DNA from: a virus
Reading direction: 5' to 3' (one strand)
IMG/VR virus record: IMGVR_UViG_3300050821_001288
Coordinates: 1-26,903 of that record
DNA: 26,903 bases
Every line of letters starts with the position of its first letter. Within the stretch, counting starts at the first letter, position 1. The notes under the pieces are model-generated. The model searched no databases. It saw only the letters and a list, made by a program, of their open reading frames with translations, and was not told the DNA's origin. A program made the translations under genes and the position numbers. Shown in pieces: positions 22,442 through 26,903 of this stretch.

Positions 22442-22480
22442 CCATCCTGTGACGATTTACCCCAAACATGGAGATTGATT

Positions 22481-22918
22481 ATGGTTGACTTTGAAGATTT
22501 CGGTAGCGATGATTGTGATTGTGCTTCTTGCCGTCCAGAACTTTATCCTGCCGAGGTTTTGGGCCTGCCCTTCACTGCTCCCGTGGACAATGATGACGAT
22601 GCCCCCGCCGATGTGGATGAAGTTTTTGATGCGATCTTTGGCCTTTCTGATGAAGAGCTTGAAGCGTTGTACCCCTACAACGTGAACTTCAATGAGGACG
22701 AAATTCGCTCGATTAGTGCTGCACTACGCGTTCAGGGCACCTCTCTTGCTGAGAACGTGAGAACCGTTCTTAATCCAAAGATGGATGATGTCACGGACCT
22801 TCTATCTGACGAGGCTCTTGACGATGTGTCGCGCATTATTGTCGAAGCTCTCGATGAGAGTGTGAAGTGTCTCAATCTTTATAACTGGTTTGGTGACAAC
22901 TTCGGCATTCGCGAGTAA
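22481..22918 (+). CDS. Highly acidic small protein, 145 aa, unknown, early-type expression
   Basis: The start at 22481 has GGAG (22470-22473) 7 nt upstream; longer forms would run through the promoter. I count about 36 Asp/Glu against 8 Lys/Arg, so the protein is very acidic. The N-terminus has a small Cys cluster in an acidic context (DDCDCASC), then Asp-rich segments (DNDDDAPADVDEVFDAIFG), then predicted helices (DDVTDLLSDEALDDVSRIIV) and an aromatic end (LYNWFGDNFGIRE). Family not recognised. Its stop overlaps the next ATG (TAATG), so the two are coupled. Being early-type, small and acidic inside the late block, it resembles accessory anti-host genes; a DNA-mimic role is speculation. Confidence 0.7.
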   Translation: MVDFEDFGSDDCDCASCRPELYPAEVLGLPFTAPVDNDDDAPADVDEVFDAIFGLSDEELEALYPYNVNFNEDEIRSISAALRVQGTSLAENVRTVLNPKMDDVTDLLSDEALDDVSRIIVEALDESVKCLNLYNWFGDNFGIRE

Positions 22919-23295
22919 TGCGTCTCATCGAAGAGGCTCGATTATTAGCCGCAGAGGTTGAAGGTCGAGCCGCTGCCAAGAAACTGGCAGAGGAAAAGAC
23001 ACAGCGTGAATGGGAGTACCAACACGCTGTCGATATGCTTGCCAACATGAAGGCCGAACTGAAGGAAAAGGTTCTGGAAGCGGCACGCAAAGGCAATCGT
23101 TCGATTTCGTTGTCAATCTACTCGTGGTCGAGCACGGGACGCCCATATTGGGTCATGTATTTCAAAGGGCCATTTGAGAATTATCTAAACGACGAGGGCT
23201 TCGGTTTCGACTTTCAGGAGAAGATTGCCGAGACTCGCACTCACACTCGTGCTATGCCACAAGATGATTGCGGCTGGTATGTTATTTCTTGGTAA
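22918..23295 (+). CDS. Small helical/beta protein, 125 aa, unknown
   Basis: Residues 1-60 form a charged Ala/Glu/Lys-rich helix, probably a coiled coil (EEARLLAAEVEGRAAAKKLA, then LANMKAELKEKVLEAARKG). Residues ~62-125 look like a small beta domain with conserved-looking aromatic positions (SISLSIYSW, PYWVMYFKGPF, GWYVISW). The ATG overlaps the stop of the acidic protein, implying coupled production and possibly a complex. The stem-loop terminator begins 4 nt after its stop. I do not recognise a family. Confidence 0.68.
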   Translation: MRLIEEARLLAAEVEGRAAAKKLAEEKTQREWEYQHAVDMLANMKAELKEKVLEAARKGNRSISLSIYSWSSTGRPYWVMYFKGPFENYLNDEGFGFDFQEKIAETRTHTRAMPQDDCGWYVISW

Positions 23296-23298
23296 AGA

Positions 23299-23324
23299 AA
23301 AGGGGGGCTAAAAAGCCCCCCTTT
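23299..23324. terminator. Bidirectional stem-loop terminator between convergent genes
   Basis: Perfect 11-bp stem AAAGGGGGGCT / AGCCCCCCTTT around an AAAA loop (positions 23299-23309 and 23314-23324). It lies between the 3' end of the plus-strand cassette and the 3' end of the tail tube gene, so it can end transcription from both sides. The U-tracts are short. Confidence 0.8.
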
Positions 23325-23369
23325 AGTTCGCGTCCCTATTATATGTTTTTATGGTGGGACGTTTGTATT

Positions 23370-23380
23370 CTTATTTATTA
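23370..23380 (+). repeat. 11-bp direct repeat flanking the plus-strand cassette (copy 2)
   Basis: CTTATTTATTA, identical to 22393-22403. It overlaps the tail tube stop codon. Confidence 0.6.
23371..23379 (-). promoter_or_regulatory. Late promoter candidate AATAAATAA downstream of gp19 (no late gene directly behind)
   Basis: Minus-strand AATAAATAA overlapping the gp19 stop codon. The next thing downstream is the stem-loop and then the antisense strand of the plus-strand cassette. Confidence 0.5.
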
Positions 23381-23998
23381 CGTTGCTTGAGCATATGTTG
23401 TGGCATTGCCCTTTGCACCTTCAAGTGCAGGAACCATTGTGTCGAATGACACGGTAACAGGGAATTCCATAATGCGGTTGGTGTTGTCCCAATCAAGAGT
23501 CATTTCACCAATAACGCGAGGCCAAGCTCCAATCAGCGTGTACTGACGGATCGTTGATGTATCCTTGCCGTAGTGACTGATTGTCCAGTTTGACTTGTAA
23601 TTCTCTTCAGTGAAGCCCGCTAGGGTATTTGAAGGAGAAGTTGCGTCTTCTGAAGCAAGCATATCGTTTGAAACGAGTGAGTTGATTGAGTTATTCCAAG
23701 CCTCAAACATTGCACGAGTGTTGTAGTCCTCGTCCAACATAACCTGAATACGCCAGTCGTCCCATACACGATCACCAGATGATTTGATCTTACGACCAAA
23801 GTAAGGAATTTCTGCAACGCCTAGGGCGAAAGCAGGAATTGAAGCGGCTTTGCAGGTGAACTGAAGCTTCGCTGTTGAGGAGGGATCAATCGACCCCGCC
23901 AATACACTTGGCAAAGTTGCCTGAATGTCGAACTTTGAAGGACGTGCGCCCCCGTAGATCAAACCTTCCGCCAAGAACTGTCCTATATCAAAACCCAT
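23378..23998 (-). CDS. gp19: Tail tube protein (T4 gp19-like), 206 aa
   Basis: This is the stacked-hexamer inner tube of the contractile tail. The pattern fits the family: N-terminal positively charged ARPSKFDIQATLPSVL, then LQFTCKAASIPAFALGVAEI, PYFGRKIKSSGDRVWDDWRI, QVMLDEDYNTRAMFEAWNNS, and a C-terminal FPRVIGEMTLDWDNTN-like stretch (seen as WPRVIGEMTLDWDNTN) before the final strands. Length is near T4 gp19 (163 aa) with a longer middle loop. It lies next to the sheath gene, as in T4. AAGGAGAT precedes the ATG, and the promoter motif overlaps the sheath stop codon. Confidence 0.95.
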   Translation of the reverse strand: MGFDIGQFLAEGLIYGGARPSKFDIQATLPSVLAGSIDPSSTAKLQFTCKAASIPAFALGVAEIPYFGRKIKSSGDRVWDDWRIQVMLDEDYNTRAMFEAWNNSINSLVSNDMLASEDATSPSNTLAGFTEENYKSNWTISHYGKDTSTIRQYTLIGAWPRVIGEMTLDWDNTNRIMEFPVTVSFDTMVPALEGAKGNATTYAQAT

Positions 23999-24020
23999 GT
24001 GTTGCTATCTCCTTTTGAGA

Positions 24021-24029
24021 TTATTTATT
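24021..24029 (-). promoter_or_regulatory. Late promoter candidate AATAAATAA for tail tube
   Basis: Minus-strand AATAAATAA 23 nt before the gp19 ATG. The sheath stop codon (24025-24027) is inside it. Confidence 0.7.
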
Positions 24030-26154
24030 GAGTTGGCTCAATGGTTGAGAAACTAATACCAGTTGGGGTATTAACATAAGTGATCTTGATGAAGTTAATA
24101 CTCTTCGCAGGCTGGATGTAGATAGAGCATAGGAACTCATTCGCATCGATAACGTCTGGAGTGTTAACCGTACTGTCACAAACCACGTCGAAGTTGATGA
24201 TGCCACCTGAACCCTGGATATTACTTAGGTAAGGTGTAACCAAGTTCTTGAACTGGTTCTGAGTGAATACGTCGTTTAGCTCGAATAGTGTGTACTGAGC
24301 AGCGAACTTAATAGCACGCTCGACAACCAAGAACAAGCGACGAACATTGATACGACTGAAGCCTGTTGGCTGGATCGTGAATGTCTTATCTCCGTAAAGG
24401 TACGTGCCCTGTCCAGGGAATGTAACCACAGGGTTAATAGCCTGAGGATAGATAAGGTCGCGGTCTGACTCTTGTGGGTTGTAAGCAAGCTGGATAACGT
24501 TACTGATCTGGCCACGGTTGAAACCGGCTGGTGACTCCCATGGATAGCCAACATTGTCAGTGTATACGCAGAGACCTGCAACGTCGCCATTGAGAGGAAC
24601 CCAACGATTAACGTTGTTATACTGGTCGTACTGAAGCTTGTAGCCTGAGTCCATTGTTGCGTAGGTTGATGATGGAAGCAATGAAGCCCAGTTAATCAAG
24701 TCTGTTGCTTCGTTACCAGCATTGTTGATAACTGTGCCTGAGTCTGGTGAGAAGCAGAGCAAGCAGTCACGACGTGTCTGGACAATGTTTGAAATCAACC
24801 ACTGTGCCATACCGAAGTTGTTGTATGTCGTACTAAGCTGTCCAGCGACTGCTGATTGACCCAAAGGCTTGCCAGCGATAACAAGATCGATTGTGATCGT
24901 CTCGACGCCCTGGAACATAACCCAACCGTTAATCAATGTGCCCATAGGAGCAGTTGACTCTGAGTCGCCGTCCTGACCACCACTGAATACCTGATCGAAT
25001 GGAACTGAGCCATTTGTTACGGCAACCAATGAGCCTGAGTTAGCTGAAAGCGCACCAGTTAGGTCGTTAACATTCCAGACCCACTTTGACTGCTGGTTGA
25101 TTACGTTTCTGTAGTAGTTTGTTGTACCGTCACTGTTTAGTGCGTCGATAGAACGAGAAACGTTTTCGTAAATCTCAAGAACAGTGTTTGGAACACCTGA
25201 GATGTTGCCAGCATTGTCCACAACGATAACCTGAACGAGGTCAGCAACGCCTGGATTAGTTGAATGTGTCTGATATGGTGAAGTCCATGAAGCAGGAGGA
25301 GTAACTTGCTTGTAGTACTCCCATAGACGCTCAACTGTTGAAATCTGAAGATTTCCGCCACTGTTGTAAGGCTTACTGAAGTTAACAGTCATACTTGTTA
25401 CAGTTGCGTTTGTTACTGCGTTAGAGAATGCAGTTGTCTGAAGGTACTGGTAAGGATTACCGCGAATACCTGTTGTAACCTTCCAGTAGTCGCCTACTGA
25501 GAACGAGTTAACCAAGGTGTTGGCGAATGTGTTACCGGCAGGAACAGATGAACCACCAGCAGCGATGAATGACAATGTGCCTGAATTGGCACCTGAGTTC
25601 AATGAAAGCTGGCCAGTGTATGAGTTACCCTGAGATAGCCCACTTGTGATCGTGCCAGACAAAGAAACGTTTGAATGGTACTGATTAGCTGAAGAGCACT
25701 GTCCAAGAGCCAGAGAGTTGCCTAGGAAGCCTGATGGCCACTTTGCTACGTAGTTGACTGTTGAAGGCCAGCCGCCTGTCTGTGCCTGATGAGCCTGAGT
25801 TGTCTTGTTCAAGACAACTGAAGAAAGGATATCATTTGAAGAGAAGCCGGTACCAACGACAGCGTTCAATGCGCAGTTTGCTGTACCTGAGGTTGTATTA
25901 GCGGTACGAACAACGTATAGCTGATTACCGTATTCAAGGAAGTTGAAAGCTGAGAACCATGTCTCATAGTTCCAGCCCATTGGCTCACCGAAATATGTGG
26001 CTAGGAGTGACTGAGAACCGACTGGGAAAGGCTGAAAGAGTGGACCCCAAGCGAAAATGCCAGCGATAGCACCTGTCGTTGAACCAAGATTAGGTACAGT
26101 TACGCTGTAGTCTTGCTCGACATTATAGACTCCGGGTGAAATTGGGAAAGTCAA
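24025..26154 (-). CDS. gp18: Contractile tail sheath protein (T4 gp18-like), 709 aa
   Basis: This is the subunit of the contractile outer tail. The N-terminus FPISPGVYNVEQDYSVTVPN with TTGAIAGIFAWGP is the typical 'SPGVy..E.D.s..v....ts.a...G.f.WGP' sheath opening. The C-terminal sheath domain is clear: FLVVERAIKFAAQYTLFELN, NQFKNLVTPYLSNIQGSGGI, DFVVCD-type (NFDVVCD), DANEFLCSIYIQPAKSINFI. Length is slightly above T4 gp18 (659 aa); the middle (~160-260) is a Ser/Asn/Thr-rich variable insertion. The start codon is TTG at 26154, with AAGGAGAAG upstream, and no nearby in-frame ATG fits better. Confidence 0.96.
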   Translation of the reverse strand: MTFPISPGVYNVEQDYSVTVPNLGSTTGAIAGIFAWGPLFQPFPVGSQSLLATYFGEPMGWNYETWFSAFNFLEYGNQLYVVRTANTTSGTANCALNAVVGTGFSSNDILSSVVLNKTTQAHQAQTGGWPSTVNYVAKWPSGFLGNSLALGQCSSANQYHSNVSLSGTITSGLSQGNSYTGQLSLNSGANSGTLSFIAAGGSSVPAGNTFANTLVNSFSVGDYWKVTTGIRGNPYQYLQTTAFSNAVTNATVTSMTVNFSKPYNSGGNLQISTVERLWEYYKQVTPPASWTSPYQTHSTNPGVADLVQVIVVDNAGNISGVPNTVLEIYENVSRSIDALNSDGTTNYYRNVINQQSKWVWNVNDLTGALSANSGSLVAVTNGSVPFDQVFSGGQDGDSESTAPMGTLINGWVMFQGVETITIDLVIAGKPLGQSAVAGQLSTTYNNFGMAQWLISNIVQTRRDCLLCFSPDSGTVINNAGNEATDLINWASLLPSSTYATMDSGYKLQYDQYNNVNRWVPLNGDVAGLCVYTDNVGYPWESPAGFNRGQISNVIQLAYNPQESDRDLIYPQAINPVVTFPGQGTYLYGDKTFTIQPTGFSRINVRRLFLVVERAIKFAAQYTLFELNDVFTQNQFKNLVTPYLSNIQGSGGIINFDVVCDSTVNTPDVIDANEFLCSIYIQPAKSINFIKITYVNTPTGISFSTIEPTQ

Positions 26155-26187
26155 CTTTCTTCTCCTTTTATAAATATGTTCTTCTTT

Positions 26188-26196
26188 TTATTTATT
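26188..26196 (-). promoter_or_regulatory. Late promoter candidate AATAAATAA for tail sheath
   Basis: Minus-strand AATAAATAA between the 95-aa gene and the sheath gene, 34 nt upstream of the TTG start. Confidence 0.7.
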
Positions 26197-26213
26197 AAAT
26201 GGAGGTTTCTTCG

Positions 26214-26501
26214 TTAGCTCCCGCTGTTGAAGGCAATTGGCACAGCATAGATATTGTTCGCAGCCGAGTTACTTGATAGAAGTTCAGTTGGCTCTTTGCG
26301 GAAATACATCTCTTGGCCAGGAAATAGAGTCACTGAAGCAATGTTAACTGAAGAGTTGACTGCTCGTGTCAAAAGGAAGGCACCAGCAACGCCCGCCGTC
26401 GTGTTTGAGTTGAAAAGGCGGATCAGTGGGCTATTTCCGAATGTACTCTGGGTAGTGTTGCAGAACGACTCGTTTGCTACTGGCTTCAAAATCATTGTCA
26501 T
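26214..26501 (-). CDS. Small beta-rich protein, 95 aa, between terminase and sheath
   Basis: The pattern 'PLIRLFNSNTTAG...FLLTRA' followed by 'ASVTLFPGQEMYFRKEPTEL' and 'NNIYAVPIAFN' resembles small phage proteins of the type 'vri.N......vt......gs.tL.pge...i.K...d.l......v.at.va', whose role is unknown. It is likely a structural protein made with the tail genes. It has AGGAGAG upstream and an AATAAATAA motif that follows the terminase stop. Confidence 0.65.
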   Translation of the reverse strand: MTMILKPVANESFCNTTQSTFGNSPLIRLFNSNTTAGVAGAFLLTRAVNSSVNIASVTLFPGQEMYFRKEPTELLSSNSAANNIYAVPIAFNSGS

Positions 26502-26528
26502 TGGTAGGTCTCTCCTGATGGTCTTGTT

Positions 26529-26537
26529 TTATTTATT
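26529..26537 (-). promoter_or_regulatory. Late promoter candidate AATAAATAA
   Basis: Minus-strand AATAAATAA immediately after the terminase stop and 28 nt upstream of the 95-aa gene. Confidence 0.65.
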
Positions 26538-26539
26538 AT

Positions 26540-26903
26540 TTAGAAATTATGCATATGGAGAACTGGCATAACTCGGTCTTCCCAACTATCGAACCTATCC
26601 CTAGGGATGTTCATGTTGTGAACGGGTTGGAACTTCTGCCCGCGAATGTCGGTGTAATCATTCGTATCTTGGGCGACATAACCGAAGTTCAACAGGTTTG
26701 CCTGAATCTGATTCGCTGAGATTTCTCCAAGCGACTGCACCGTATTAATAGAGGTCCACTCATAGAAGAACTTTTGATCTGAAAGCCAGGAGAATAGAAC
26801 AACTCCCATAACCAAGTCGTCATTCTTGCCTTTGTCCGCCGACCATGAGTTCTTGTCCTTGACAAACGTCAACAACTCGTTTACGGTCTCGGTATCGACA
26901 ATT
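26540..26903 (-). CDS. gp17: Large terminase subunit (T4 gp17-like), C-terminal fragment
   Basis: The frame stays open to the right edge of the window, so only the last ~120 residues are visible and the ATPase domain is outside. The visible part, IVDTETVNELLTFVKDKNSW, then ADKGKNDDLVMGVVLFSWLS, is the end of the nuclease domain of the DNA-packaging motor. The DD of DDLVM corresponds to the last catalytic Asp (D542 in T4 gp17). The TTG near 26875 is internal, not a start. Position upstream of the sheath gene agrees with the T4 order gp17-gp18-gp19-gp20. Confidence 0.93.
   Translation of the reverse strand, partial: IVDTETVNELLTFVKDKNSWSADKGKNDDLVMGVVLFSWLSDQKFFYEWTSINTVQSLGEISANQIQANLLNFGYVAQDTNDYTDIRGQKFQPVHNMNIPRDRFDSWEDRVMPVLHMHNF

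Noticed and set aside
22367-22480. Longer start for the acidic protein at 22367
   Set aside because: It would run through both promoters and lacks a ribosome site; ATG 22481 has GGAG at the right distance.
26169-26176. Perfect plus-strand TATAAATA (T4 late consensus)
   Set aside because: No plus-strand gene follows; the open frame at 26254-26571 is antisense to the 95-aa gene. It lies in an A/T-rich stretch between the real AATAAATAA and the sheath ribosome site.
26540-26875. Separate 111-aa gene starting at TTG 26875
   Set aside because: The frame continues upstream to the window edge with terminase-like sequence, so it is the C-terminus of gp17.

Overview
The window is part of the late (virion) gene region of a T4-like tailed phage (contractile-tailed myovirus). 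From right to left on the minus strand it carries the T4-type order: large terminase C-terminus (gp17), a 95-aa protein, tail sheath (gp18), tail tube (gp19), portal (gp20), two proteins in the prohead-core slot, prohead protease (gp21), scaffold (gp22) and major capsid protein (gp23). The genes are recognised from conserved sequence and synteny. Host identity cannot be read from the window. The proteins are clearly diverged from T4, and one small membrane protein resembles the bacterial DUF3309 type.

Layout from right to left. 26.9-15.3 kb is the packaging, tail and head block. It is punctuated by the exact minus-strand octamer AATAAATA, 11 copies in the window, close to the T4 late-promoter consensus TATAAATA and usually 23-35 nt upstream of a start codon. 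The block ends in a UUCG-tetraloop terminator behind gp23. 15.2-14.3 kb holds three small membrane proteins, one with an 11-residue-repeat coiled coil. 13.6-10.3 kb holds a small Ig/cadherin-like protein, a signal-peptide-bearing cysteine-rich beta-helix protein and a 242-aa beta-rich protein. 10.3-2.6 kb is one 2574-aa Asn/Ser/Thr-rich modular fibre with a gp53-like C-terminal tip. 2.5-0 kb holds a 165-aa protein, a LamG-like protein and the start of a beta-helix protein running off the left edge. This left half looks like the host-recognition (fibre/spike) module.

Two small plus-strand cassettes interrupt the late block: 22.4-23.3 kb between gp19 and gp20, and 13.7-14.4 kb. Each starts with a sigma70-type promoter (TTGACA, 17-bp spacer, TACATT or TAGGGT) placed back to back with a minus-strand AATAAATA element. 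The first encodes a very acidic 145-aa protein and a 125-aa protein and ends in a strong stem-loop. The second encodes a C39/papain-like cysteine-peptidase-like protein and a 64-aa protein. This matches the architecture described for mobile early-promoter/stem-loop cassettes (PeSL elements) between late genes of T4-type phages. These four proteins are the best candidates for unexplored early (anti-host or anti-defence) functions.

No tRNA, CRISPR array, integrase or insertion sequence was seen.
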